The notes under the pieces: generated by a model
Databases searched by the model: none
What the model saw: only the letters and a program-made list of their open reading frames with translations
Told to the model about the DNA's origin: nothing
In this document: one piece after another, positions 22,203-31,767 of the stretch
Position numbering within the stretch: the stretch's first letter is position 1
How the letters are laid out: the number at the start of each line of letters is the position of its first letter
Assembly: GCF_029227915.1 (NCBI RefSeq)
Contig: NC_079879.1
Coordinates: 18,416,001-18,476,000 of the forward strand
DNA: 60,000 bases
Direction of reading: 5' to 3'
DNA from: Hydractinia symbiolongicarpus
Lineage: Eukaryota; Cnidaria; Hydrozoa; Anthoathecata; Hydractiniidae
Made by a program: the position numbers and the translations under genes

Positions 22203-23475
22203 TCAATACTCCACAAAGTGGAAGCGCCCATCCAAGATGTTCAACTGCGCATCCTGGAGCAAGTATACATAGCAGCGTATATCCCCAGTTCCGTCGGCTT
22301 TCTTGCTCATGCGCAGGGTTATGCCGTCTGACAAGCGTTTCAGGGGCATACCACTACCGTGGAGGCTGTGATCTGGACTTGCTCTGAAGTCGATAAACAG
22401 GACGTATCTTTCTGTAAAGAACTGTCCAATGGTCACCTCCGAGTCATGACCCCCGAAAAGTTCAACGACTTGTCGAGATGGTCCTTGGGTAGCATGGCGT
22501 AGCTATACAATTCATTAAGCTCACCCTCGACAGTAATCGAGATTTTCTCGATCTTGGGGTTGTAGAAGACCTTGTTACTACCAGCGTAAGCCTTCACTTT
22601 GCCCGGATCTATGAACAACAGTAGGACGCCTTTCAAGCTCTTGGCAGGGGTGTCGATCTGGAGGTTGTAGGAGGTGTCGGCTTTCTTCATGGTAACAACC
22701 TTGCTGCGGAGTACCCGTTCGTAGGGCAGGGCGAGACGGCTGTAGCGTGACATCATAGCGCTGCTAAGCGCCTCGTGTTGCACTTTATCGAATTCGAGCG
22801 CGATGTTGGTTATTTTGTACGCGCTGTCAGCTGGTTTAGCCGTAGTAGACCCTGAGGTTGCCGTGCCTCCATCTTTGATGACGTCGCTGTGCTGTGCGAA
22901 GTGCAGGACAAATTGCAGCCGATCGTATAGCCCATGTTGGTAAAAAGGCAAATCTGCCGTCAAATCGAACATCTTGTTGAGGGGGATGCAAAAGGTGTTG
23001 CCATACACCGCCACGATCGCCTTTTCTTCATCATTTCTTACATGGTCGCTGGCCTTGACTTGCAGAGCTCTGATGGTGCCGTCATTGGGGTTGATCCTTT
23101 CTAGAATTAGGTTGTTCTCTCGGTCAAATTGGGGAGCCAGAGATCCCGGTAGACTGCGAGTACATTGTAGTCCAAAATGTTTTGCACCTCGTGGCCGTTC
23201 AAGGAGATGCGAAGGTTTTGAACCGGGGCCTTGCCGATGTTGCTGACGATTGTGCATTTGGTGTTCGTGCCAGTAAGCTCCGGGTCAAAGGGGAGTTTGA
23301 GAGAGCCCGGAAAAATTACGTCGTCGCGGCCCATGTTTGGTACGTCGACGTACAAGTTTTCGTTCTGGTTAATTGTACTAGGGACGTGTGAGACTTTGAC
23401 ACGCTGCTTCTTTCCTTTCATTGCCAGCATAGTATTGATCTCCTTGTGTGGATCTAGCTTTGTTCCAAAATTCAT
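22203..23475 (-). pseudogene. Candidate major capsid protein of the Polinton, two frameshifts
   Basis: The ATG at 23475 begins MNFGTKLDPHKEINTM. The beta-rich N-terminal part (NENLYVDVPNMGRDDVIFPG, LTGTNTKCTIVSNIGKAPV) is followed by a shift near 23110 into the long central frame (LILERINPND, YGNTFCIPLNKMFDLTADLP, ITNIALEFDKV) and by another near 22440 into the last frame (FFTERYVLFIDFRASPDHSLHG, CYVYLLQDAQLNI). Total about 424 codons. The size, beta character and position near the integrase fit the double-jelly-roll capsid protein predicted for Polintons. I assign it by overall resemblance, not a single signature. Confidence 0.5.
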
Positions 23476-23507
23476 GTTTACTATAGCGGGTGTTTTCGTT
23501 CAAATAA

Positions 23508-24048
23508 ATGCCTATTATCCTAGCATACGACAACGACTTTACACAAGAAGAAGATATTGACCACGGGGACGAGGAGTTTAGTAGCGAGAGCGAGTTCCTT
23601 CGGCCCGAGGGCATTTAGCCTGATGCCAGCTTAACGCCAGGACAACAGCAGGGAGGTGCGCGTAGGCGATTGGATGTGGGGCTGGGTGAACAGGATTTAG
23701 AGGAAACCATCGACGATCTTTATGCTAAGCCTTGCGAGCATTTAGAATTGACGCCGAAGGATAAAAGTGTCATTATTTTAGGGCCGATGAGAGTAAAAAG
23801 CTTGTTTTTAGGGAGGTAACGCTGGGGGTAGCACCTATAAGGAACTAGTGCTTACGACTAAGACCGGTGAGTTAATAGCTATTACAGCTATAGAGACGGA
23901 CTTGGGACCTACGCGTCTAAAGGCCTTAGGTTTTGTCTACTATGTTACACCCAACAAGGGTAGCAGGGCGGAGGCCCAGAACCTCGCGAATAAGGTTGAT
24001 ACTCTTGTATTGAATAGGCGTGAGGAGAAGGCTTCGGGTAAAGAGTAA
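23508..24048 (+). pseudogene. Polinton hypothetical protein, stop and frameshifts
   Basis: Divergent from the capsid gene (start codons 33 bp apart). The ATG at 23508 gives MPIILAYDNDFTQEEDIDHG, an acidic head, with an in-frame TAG at about 23616. Reading continues (LEETIDDLYAKPCEHLEL) to a shift near 23780-23830, then GSTYKELVLTTKTGELIAIT and LGFVYYVTPNKGS to TAA at 24048. The C-terminal part may be a small beta domain. Not recognised. Confidence 0.45.
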
Positions 24049-24068
24049 GAGGGGGTGAGATTATTCAG

Positions 24069-24458
24069 ATGGAAATAATAGAGGGTATTCAAAATTTTGC
24101 ATATGATGCAGAGGGTTTTGTCGATACTTTGTTTGCTGGCATCGACGACGACGTCGCGGACATTAATATAGGGGGATTAAAATCCGAAATTGAAACCTTA
24201 CAGAATAATATCAAGGAAGTGACGGATAAGATTATTAAATATGGTAGTGAAATCAATAAAAAGGAGGACAATCTGAAAGAACTCAAAAAACAGAAAGTCG
24301 GGGTGCGAAGGATTCAGGACATCGCTGATCTTGAGAAGGATATTGATAAATTGAAGAAGGATAGGAATGTTGTACTGGATAGGTACGGTCTACTTTCCTC
24401 CAAGATTTTTAAGCATCTGGAAAATCAAAAAAATCCGGAGATGACATGTCTTTGCTGA
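24069..24458 (+). CDS. Coiled-coil protein of the Polinton
   Basis: Intact 129-aa frame. An acidic N-terminus (GFVDTLFAGIDDDVADINI) is followed by about 80 residues of heptad-like coiled coil (IETLQNNIKEVTDKIIK, LEKDIDKLKKDRNVVLD). The 3' end overlaps the next start by 13 bp. Possibly a scaffold or fibre-type protein; no family recognised. Confidence 0.6.
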   Translation: MEIIEGIQNFAYDAEGFVDTLFAGIDDDVADINIGGLKSEIETLQNNIKEVTDKIIKYGSEINKKEDNLKELKKQKVGVRRIQDIADLEKDIDKLKKDRNVVLDRYGLLSSKIFKHLENQKNPEMTCLC

Positions 24459-24841
24459 AGAAGCTTAAAATCCTCTTCAGGGAACAGGGTCTGACCATAG
24501 CAAGTATCGTCTCGGCTATTGGCCTTTTGGTTTTCACCATTATACTATCCGTTACGGGAGGAAGTACAGGTGCCGTAGCAGGAAGTACAGCCGTAGGAGG
24601 AGGCAAGGGTTTTGTACGGAAACAACTGGAAAGGCTCGGGAGATTTTTGAAGTATCTTGCGGCTAAGGCAGGTGCAGCTTTTCCTGGCATTATTGGCAGT
24701 GTAGTGTCGTTCTTTTTCCGGGTAGCTGCCAAGGTTGTAGAGTACACGGCTCAGCATCTATACCTGGCTGCTGCTGGTGGTGTGGGTATTGTTGTGGCTT
24801 ATATGGGGAACAGGAGCAAGAGGGGTGGTAAGAATCGATGA
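24446..24841 (+). CDS. Glycine-rich multi-pass hydrophobic protein of the Polinton
   Basis: Starts MSLLKKLKILFREQGLTIAS inside the end of the coiled-coil gene. Hydrophobic segments (IVSAIGLLVFTIILSV, FPGIIGSVVSFFF, LYLAAAGGVGIVVAYM) alternate with lysine/arginine-rich linkers, and the tail is RSKRGGKNR. By recall, REQGLTI-type proteins with this layout occur repeatedly in cnidarian Polinton-like loci. Likely a membrane or core protein; intact. Confidence 0.6.
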   Translation: MSLLKKLKILFREQGLTIASIVSAIGLLVFTIILSVTGGSTGAVAGSTAVGGGKGFVRKQLERLGRFLKYLAAKAGAAFPGIIGSVVSFFFRVAAKVVEYTAQHLYLAAAGGVGIVVAYMGNRSKRGGKNR

Positions 24842-24981
24842 GAGTCCAACTTGTTGATCAACAGATTGGACTTACTTCAGCCAAATGTAAACGAGGATGA
24901 GCCCTACTCCTATGGTAATCAAAGTAGTCTTGGTATCATCGTGTGCTAGCGCAGCCCGCGACTCTGTTGCTGCATCGACTG

Positions 24982-25955
24982 CTAGCGACTCTGGGGCTGT
25001 GTCCCGCGTTGCTGCAAGGGGTGTGGCAGACCCTGCGCTATTGGCACTTGATGTTTGGAACCCTGTGGTCTGGCAGCGTTAATCTGCGGGTTAACACCGA
25101 TGCTGAAATAGTCCTTGCTGATGAGGATTTTGTTCGTGAAATTCACACTCCCAATGTGAAAGCTCGTGTCACTGGGAAACATATAGACGCCATGAGCAAC
25201 GCTGAAATCGACCTTGGACCGCGCGTACTTAAGCACATTTTGGAACTCGGCGATCTCCTTACCCGTATCGCTAGGTCTGATGATCAGCTCCTCAAAAGTC
25301 GTCATGTACAACCGTTGGGCGTCGATCGCGCTGCCTTGGTTGCCGAGGATGCCGGACCTCGCGTTCGCTTGACTCTCCAGTATCAAGTAAGCGCACGCTT
25401 TGGGATAACCGTTCAAGACCTATACAAGTGAGACCCTGGGATTTTTCCAGGATCCACCGGCTCCAAGAGTCCTCGTCAAGATAGCTGGGGCCCGAGCCAG
25501 GATAGTCCGAGCGATGAAGTTGCCAGCTACTAAAGAGGGTCTCGTTCCTCCATGCACTCTCGCTGTCGCTTACCCCAAATTCACGAGCCAGTTGCCTGAA
25601 CTTTTGCTTGTTGAAAGGGTTGTTGAGACGTCGAAACCTATCGGAGCCCGGTAGAGAAATGTCGAGCTCCGATAGAATTTTGCGTATCTGGAAGTAGACG
25701 TTGAAGTAGTAGACGGCACGAACTAGAGGCAACTCCGCGGTCAGATGCTTCATGGAAATACCACAAGCAGATGTTGCACAAAAGACAGCAAAATTGAGCT
25801 GAGTGGATCAAATACTGAAAAGGTGGCTGTTCCACTCCTTCACTGCTGTACCTGAATGGAATTCGAGGTCATCTCCCTTGAGCCTCTCCAAATATCTCCC
25901 GTGATTGGGCGCGTACTTTGCCTTCGGGTTGTACGAGTAAACGTTTGTTTCTTTA
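24982..25955 (-). pseudogene. Polinton virion-type hypothetical protein, stop and frameshift
   Basis: Minus-strand reading starts near 25955, where NVYSYNPKAKYAPNHGRYL is in frame. A TGA near 25806 interrupts; from 25753 the frame gives MKHLTAELPLVRAVYYFNVY, then NKQKFRQLAREFGVSD and DSWSRWILEKSQG. Near 25420 it shifts to KACAYLILESQANARSGI, RSKVDFSVAHGVYMF and ends near 24982. An ATG at 25964 shares the CATG with the divergent neighbour's start, but another indel near 25957 would be needed to use it. Not recognised; the size (~320 codons) fits a structural protein. Confidence 0.45.
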
Positions 25956-25962
25956 AAGAAAC
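25947..25962. promoter_or_regulatory. Perfect 16-bp palindrome between divergent Polinton genes
   Basis: GTTTCTTTAAAGAAAC is self-complementary and sits exactly between two divergent genes, directly abutting the plus-strand ATG at 25963. It could be a shared control element. It is unusually AT-rich for the element. Confidence 0.4.
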
Positions 25963-26644
25963 ATGAGACAACTCTACGTCACGGATATAGAGAACCCCAC
26001 GATATTCAACCCTCGTCTAGAGCAGGGCACGAGGATCACTCTGAAGTCGATCAGCATTCGACCCACGTGGCTTAACCTCTTCACTAAGAGTCGGATCAGC
26101 ATCTATAAGGCGGGGTCCAAGTCGACCGAAGTCGGGGATTTGGAAGTCCGCATCTCGATCGAGGGGTTTGTATCGAATCCAGAATCTCGCGGCCATAGTC
26201 AACAGTCAAGCAGGGGACAGGATCAAGCTCTTTGTACTCAGGAACGGATTTTGTCGGCTTAGGGTTAACGAAGGGTACGATGTGATAATCGATCAACCAC
26301 TGCAGGACATCATGGGATGGGCATTCGATAACAAGGTAAAGTTTACCAAGGACGACTATGGCAGATTCCACAAGACTGATGAATACCAGCGGCTGAGACT
26401 CGTTTGTAAGCAGCTGGATAAAATGAATTGTCTGTTTAACGGGGAGAAATCCAAAATCCTCGCCATACTTCCAGTGAAGGAGTTAACTGTTTGTGGAGAC
26501 ATACTTACGTGGATTTTCGACACTCCTGTGTACCTCCCCCTGAAGGGCTCGACCGATCGTCTCGAGTTCATGCTGACAGACGAGTATCACAAGGATAAGA
26601 ACGTTTCGTTCGCGGGAATAACGATGCATTTGCTTATAGAATAA
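25963..26644 (+). pseudogene. Polinton hypothetical beta-rich protein, one frameshift
   Basis: The ATG at 25963 gives MRQLYVTDIENPTIFNPRL, TRITLKSISIRPTWLNLF. A shift between about 26160 and 26180 leads into YRIQNLAAIVNSQAGDRI, LFVLRNGFCRLRVNEGYDV and LEFMLTDEYHKDKNVSF to TAA at 26644. About 226 codons, beta-strand rich, which would fit the minor capsid (penton-type) protein of such elements, but no signature proves it. Confidence 0.42.
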
Positions 26645-26646
26645 AT

Positions 26647-27288
26647 ATGACAGACATTGCAAAACTATACCCGAGCTTACCTTCTGCACCTCCGGAGGGT
26701 ACGCAGGAGGATACTTCACAATTCTACAGGCTCAAGAAAATCGAAAAGGGGGGAACAATACCTACGAGCCGAGATTAAAGAGCGGGACAAGCTCGCTAAA
26801 AAGTTCAAGATGCGTGGGTGAGGTTCTGCGACCACGGCTTGTTAAGCATCAGCATCATCACATCTGGTGTTGGAATAGGGGCTTTGATTTAGGGTCCGGA
26901 AGCTCCCCTCTGCACAGCCATGGGTGGGATCACTATCGCCGTAGGTCTGGGACAAGAGGGTCTTCGGAATGCGAGGAAGAGGCTGGGTGCGAAGAGCAAA
27001 AAGCACGAAGGGATAAGACTACTAGCGGAGACCAAGCTCAACTCTATCGTTGACCTTATCAGCAGAGCCGTGGAGAATGAAGTCATTAGCGACTACGAGT
27101 TCAGTCTGATTATGCAAGAAAAGCAAAAATACTTGGTGCTGAAGGAGCAAGTGCGACGACGAACGCGCAAAATCGTGGACTCGATCAATGAACGGGAGCG
27201 ACAGCAGCTTGTCGCGCAAGGTCGAGAGGAGGCCAAGGATGAACTGCTCAAAAAACTTCAATCTGCGCAGTATGTCAGCGCTACTTAG
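26647..27288 (+). pseudogene. Polinton conserved hypothetical membrane protein, frameshifted
   Basis: The ATG at 26647 overlaps the previous stop region. MTDIAKLYPSLPSAPPEG is a proline-rich head. Shifts near 26750, 26820 and 26890 pass through a short coiled coil (LRAEIKERDKLAKKFKM) and a hydrophobic, glycine-rich segment to GLRNARKRLGAKSKKHEGI, AETKLNSIVDLISRAVENE, DYEFSLIMQEKQKYLVLK and a charged tail. I have an impression of this YPSLP...KAKKHE architecture from cnidarian Polinton-like loci. Role unknown. Confidence 0.5.
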
Positions 27289-27344
27289 AGTCTCCGCCCG
27301 CGTATTCATAGTCTACTGTGTTGAACAACACACTAGATGACCTG

Positions 27345-27622
27345 CTACTCGATCTCGAGTATTTCTTCAGTATCATAGTCGATGATAAGACCACAGTCGT
27401 GTACGACACGTCGCTGTCTTTCAGCGAGCTCTCTCAGGTATTGCTCGAGATTTTTGTGCCAGCTAATCATGGTACAAGCCTCGCAATGGGGGACGTCGCT
27501 TTGTGTCGAGGCGTACTTGTACTAGGCCTTGCGGATCGCCTCGAGAAGAGGGCCCCTATTAACAGTTGAGTAGCGAGGAACACGTAGTGCTTTGCTTTTT
27601 TTTTCAGTGCGGGAACGTTCAT
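27345..27622 (-). pseudogene. Small Polinton gene, minus strand, frameshift and stop
   Basis: The ATG at 27622 begins MNVPALKKKAKHYVFLATQL. After a shift near 27545 and an in-frame TAG the frame reads YKYASTQSDVPHCEACTMI, SWHKNLEQYLRELAERQRRV and closes with acidic DYDTEEILEIE at TAG 27345-27347. The CEAC and following His could be part of a metal site. Its coding character shows only after joining two frames, so simple ORF calls miss it. Confidence 0.4.
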
Positions 27623-27668
27623 GTTTGTTTCTATGGCTGAACACAACCATAGAACCTTGATAATCCAC

Positions 27669-28346
27669 TTACAATACGGTGAAGCCCTCTTCATTATCGG
27701 AGTCACTAAAGTAGCAAGTGCCGCATCTCTCAACCTCTTTGTATTTACACTCTTCCAGATAGGTCTGTACGTAGTAGTTGCGGTCTTGATTGTAGATACT
27801 CGCTAGTTTGATGATAGCCTTACACTCACAGCTTTTTTGCAGTATCTTTTTCTTGTGGAATTTTGCTCTGATCTCTCCATCCAACTCCTTCAGTTTGGTG
27901 CTGAGGTATCGCCCTTTTTTCACGCTGGTGTTGCTGAACCAAAACCCCTCCAACTGACTCACCTTGGTCAGGATCTCCTCGTTTTTAACCAACCACTCGG
28001 AATAGCTGGCTAGATCGAACAACATAGTAAGCGCGGAACCGTCCGTATATTGAGAGACCCCCTTGGAGCGGATCTTTTCAGGGGTCAGTATCAGTAACGG
28101 TGCTAGGTTGCCGTCTTGATTCTGGTAGCCAATCACGAAGCGCTCATCCTTGCCTTTGTTTGCTGGTATAGAATCGCTCAGTACTATGTTTTCGACTTGC
28201 ACTTCTTCTATCTTTAGTGGTTTCGAGTTGGTGTAAAAGTCTTCGGATTTAACAGTTTTGTCTCCAAATCAGCATCCTCTTTATTGTAGAGACAAAACCC
28301 CAACCAGGGTCTTCTATATCGTTGCGCAATCGCATCTACCCCCATT
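27669..28346 (-). pseudogene. Polinton hypothetical protein, frameshift near the N-terminus
   Basis: An intact 177-codon frame (28202-27669) reads MQVENIVLSDSIPANKGK, ERFVIGYQNQDGNLAPLLIL, YTDGSALTMLFDLASYSEWL, then a lysine-rich part and a Cys cluster (CECKAIIKLAS, ECKYKEVERCGTCYFSDSD). Open frames upstream (to about 28346) suggest the gene started there and is shifted near 28240. No family recognised; the terminal cysteines may bind zinc. Confidence 0.5.
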
Positions 28347-28393
28347 GTACGTGATGTACTCCTGGTAGCAGGACCAACAGAGCATCAACCGCC

Positions 28394-28978
28394 CTAATGC
28401 ATATTTCCTGGGTCCTGAGATGCTCTGGGACAAACTTGAGTACCAAGGGCGCCAAATTCAACACTCTTTGTGTACATTTCCTGCGTCATGAAACGGTCTG
28501 GGACATCCTCCACTACCATAGGATCCCGCTCAAAGGCCTTGGTCCACATTTCTTGCGTCTTGAAATGGTCTGGAATATATCTGAATAGCTGTGGGATCCG
28601 TTCAACAGCCTCGGTGCACATTTCCTGCGTCATGAGATGCTTTGGAACAAACTTGAGCAGCCAGGGGTTCTATTGAACCACCCTAGTACACATTTCCAGT
28701 GTCTTGAGATGGTCTGGGACATGCTCGATTAGCGAGTGATACTGTTCAACGGCCTTGGTTCACATTTCCTGAGTCTTGAAATGGTCCGGAACAGAATCGA
28801 GCAGCCCGGGTGCCTTTTCAACCGCCTCGGTGCACATTTCCTGACTCTTGAGATGGTCTGGGACATCCTCGAGTAGCATAGGATCCTCCAAAACCGCCAT
28901 GGTCCATATTTCTTGCGTCCCGAGATGGTCTGGCTCTGATATGTTTTTGTATTCAATTGCATTCTTGGAGAGACTCAT
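28394..28978 (-). pseudogene. 24-residue-repeat protein next to the Polinton right end
   Basis: The minus-strand ATG at 28978 (62 bp inside the terminus) opens a frame of about eight 72-bp repeats, consensus VPDHxKTQEMCTKAVExxPxLLxx. In-frame stops interrupt at about 28760 and 28680, and a shift lies near 28440. Similar short-helix repeat proteins (DUF4116-like in style) occur in cnidarian and protist mobile elements. Because units are exact codon multiples, the array can expand or contract without shifting frame. A protein-binding scaffold is the likely fold. Confidence 0.6.
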
Positions 28979-29020
28979 CTTTATCGTAGGTACTTCCTCA
29001 ACGAGGTGGTCATTGCTTTT

Positions 29021-29040
29021 AAAAGGGACTTTCCCCTACT
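29021..29040 (-). repeat. Polinton right terminal inverted repeat
   Basis: GGGACTTTCCCCTACT at the end, reverse complement AGTAGGGGAAAGTCCC, matches the left end at 15786. Confidence 0.65.
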
Positions 29041-30505
29041 CAATTAATTAGAAAAACTAAGAATGTTTTGATATTGAACATTGAAAATTGCGCAGAGTTA
29101 TAAAAATATGATGTTTTTCACATAACACACGGTAAATTTTCACCTAGAACTTTGCAGAATGACAACACACTAGGCCTAAAATATAAAACAGTCTGTTAAA
29201 AATACTAGTTTTGTTTAAATCTTCGTGAGTGCTAAATTATTTATAATTAAGTAATTTTACACATTTGCCAAAACGGGTGGCTAAATTAAAAAAAAATGAA
29301 ATATATTTCTCCTTATTGTGATGGTCACAGGTTAATACGCACAAAATAATGAATCCAAGAAGAAGTTAAAGGTCAAAATAGCAAAAAATGTAAAACAACA
29401 TATGACGAAGATATTTTTATTTTTTTATACTACTTAAGATAGAGAAAGTAAAGATTCCTGAATAGTTGAGTTGAAGCCACCATATTGCGCGTTCGATTTG
29501 TTGTTGAATGTTTCCGGTCCGCATATTTATTTAAGTTTGGCGCCATCTCATCATAACAAATTTCATCTTTCGAAGCTCGTAGTATGATGTTAAAAAGAGA
29601 CTCGAAACACGAAAAAAATATTGTTGTTGGTCATTACAGATTTTTCTTGAGTTCAAAGAAGTTTAAACAAAGCATATGCTGTTATTACTATAGTACGTAA
29701 AATATTCTTATTCATCTTAAGTCAAAAATCGTATTTTTGATTTTACTAAAACCTACTTATTTTCAACCCACAAAGCGATGAAAATTCTGTAAAAATGTTA
29801 TTAGAAAGATATATAGATACTTAGTGGTGAAATATAGTTATCTTAGTAGATTTAAGGATTTAGAAATCTATAATTTTTTCTCTCGCTTAAAATTTATTTT
29901 CTGGTTGCCACAAAATAATTTTGTTTGCCTCTTCTTTAAACCACCTTAAAAACGTCGAATACGATGAGCCTGAGCCGAAACCAAGCTATCACAATTGAAT
30001 TACACCGCGTATTGGCTGTAACGCTTTGGTTTGACATTGTAAGAATGTGGTCTTACATGAATCGAATCGAAATACAATATTTGAAAACTTTTTTGATCAT
30101 AAACTTAAGTATGTCTCTCAAACCCTAAGTTGTAGACAGCGGTGTCGAAGTTCCAGGTGAGCTTGTCTCCCCAATTGGTTTCTTGGTCTGAATCATTAGA
30201 CTTTTTACCATATAGGAGCAGTGCATCACCTTCGCCCTCGCCGTCATCTCATCAGCCACAATAGCATTACAACGATAATACCCACGCTGTTCCGTAAGCT
30301 GTTACCTCAGTTACAGCTGGGACTAAGCTTCTGTGTTTTGGCCAAGCATTACCGCAGCTATTAGGGAGACACGTGAATTCGTTTCGAAACTGCTCACGGA
30401 TGCGATGATGAAGAAATTTATACCACATGAGAGTGAAAGTCACAAAGAAGGTACGAAACAACTGCAAACCTCTCTAATATTGAAGACTCCATAAAGGAAT
30501 GTGAG
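29041..30505. other. Gene-less stretch right of the Polinton
   Basis: Composition returns to AT-rich at once. 30240-30490 has slightly higher GC and broken coding-like frames (e.g. AIRETREFVSKLLTDAMMKK), probably the start of the remnant at 30506-31130. Confidence 0.35.
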
Positions 30506-30682
30506 ATGAAGAGGCTTGACCTAGGGAATGTTGAATTTTGGAGCAAGGCATTCCTGTCTGCGGTAAGAAGCATAGAGACTTCAAGAAAATACGAAGGAAA
30601 GATAGTCTTCAACCATGTGCAGATCCAGATAATCACTAAACAGGAACCACTGTTGGGATACGCACCATTACCAAACGGTTGA
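30506..30682 (+). CDS. 58-aa ORF in a compact mobile-element remnant
   Basis: MKRLDLGNVEFWSKAFLSAV, then a beta-like segment (KYEGKIVFNHVQIQIITKQE) to TGA. It has higher GC than the flanks and is followed 14 bp later by the next ORF. No family recognised. Confidence 0.35.
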   Translation: MKRLDLGNVEFWSKAFLSAVRSIETSRKYEGKIVFNHVQIQIITKQEPLLGYAPLPNG

Positions 30683-30696
30683 GAAATAAATTAAAT

Positions 30697-30795
30697 ATGG
30701 AAGAATTGACAGCTTATGCGTCTGCAATTGAAAAAAGGGCTACCGTAGAACGTGGCACGGAGTTCCCTATAAGACCAACACTTGCTCTACTATAA
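30697..30795 (+). CDS. 32-aa ORF in the same remnant
   Basis: MEELTAYASAIEKRATVERG...IRPTLALL. In-frame codons after its stop (KHKDVRPTKLVDIIKR) look like continued coding, so the TAA may be a mutation. Confidence 0.3.
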   Translation: MEELTAYASAIEKRATVERGTEFPIRPTLALL

Positions 30796-31010
30796 TTAAA
30801 ACATAAGGATGTACGCCCGACAAAGCTGGTTGATATAATAAAAAGATAGCGAGACATTTCTAGATCAATATGAGAGTCTACTAGCTGAAGAGAAAAGGCA
30901 CCGTGGAGACTAGTCTACGGACAGAATCAACACAAGGAAGGACTGGGTGATATGAACCTGTTGGATGGACACTGTTTTGACATAAAAAAAATATCGAGGA
31001 TTTGACAAAG

Positions 31011-31130
31011 ACACTAGAGTGCGAAACCTGCAAGCAACTCTTTACGAAAATCTGCAATCTGACAAGACTCAAGAAGAACAAGTGCGAAGGACACAAAACG
31101 ACGATCATCTGCAAGAGCGAAAAAAAGTGA
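31011..31130 (+). pseudogene. C2H2-like zinc-finger fragment
   Basis: The frame reads LECETCKQLFTKICNLTRL then KCEGHK and ICKSEKK before TGA. C-x2-C-x(n)-L-x-R followed by K-x-C resembles a finger with the last His replaced by Cys (C2HC). Truncated, with no start; fits a decayed virus-like or Polinton-type element. Confidence 0.4.
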
Positions 31131-31732
31131 AACGTATGCAGCTGAGCATTTTAGTTAAGAGGAGCGAGGTTGATTAAACCATTTTGGGGCTTTTTGGTCA
31201 ATAGCAGCGTGCCGGCCCGTCAGTAAAATATATTCTTTTCATCAACAGGATTTTAACATGTGTCCACAAAAATATATTTGTTACTGGAAATAAGCAAGAA
31301 AGCGAGGACGGACGCAGCCTAGTTAACTAAGTTTTGTGGGAGGATGCAAAATTCTCACCTTAACTATTATGATTTCCTGGTGTTAAGAGAAATGCTGGAT
31401 CTACTGACTAAGAGGGACGTGTATAGCATACAGAGCAATAAATTTTATATTTATATTGGAAACTTATATAGAGCAATCATGTGTGTAGTTAACATCTTAG
31501 GTGGCTACTACACGCTTACATTTAGAATAATTCTTGTGGATACCTTGCTTGGTAGAGGGTATTTTTATTTGGAATTTTTACAGCTATAGTCACAGAAATA
31601 ACCGACTATTGCACATGACATGTTTATTAGGCTGTCTTTAAAAAGTCACTGAATTGAGTGATAGTCTATAATGGTGGTTATGTGATATGAAAATTTGCGG
31701 GTCAGGTTTAATAAATTTGTTTTGAAATTTTC

Positions 31733-31767
31733 CATAGTCTATAGAAGAAATTCTTCTATAGACTATG
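31733..31767. repeat. Perfect 35-bp palindrome
   Basis: The 17-base arm CATAGTCTATAGAAGAA, a single central A, then the exact reverse complement. It would form a cruciform or be the core of a foldback insertion. Confidence 0.9.

Larger units (their letters stand above)
15786..29040. mobile_element. Polinton/Maverick-like element, decayed, ~13.3 kb
   Basis: The termini are AGTAGGGGGAAATTCC (left, from 15786) and, inverted, AGTAGGGGAAAGTCCC (right, ending 29040). Inside are a protein-primed family B polymerase, a retroviral-type integrase, a SAP protein, a candidate major capsid protein and many small genes on both strands with abutting or overlapping ends. This combination is diagnostic for Mavericks/Polintons, which are integrated virus-like elements. 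GC content is visibly higher than in both flanks. The terminal repeats are recognisable for only about 17-20 nt, far less than the hundreds usual in Polintons. The flanking hexamers (CATTTG and CAATTA) agree at only four of six positions, so the expected 6-bp duplication is not clean. Nearly all genes are broken; the copy is dead. Confidence 0.85.

Noticed and set aside
28380-28980. CRISPR-like array
   Set aside because: The 72-bp periodic units are coding repeats in one frame without unique spacers, in a eukaryotic context.
15780-29046. Perfect 6-bp target-site duplication of the Polinton
   Set aside because: The flanking hexamers CATTTG and CAATTA agree only partly; I cannot claim a duplication.
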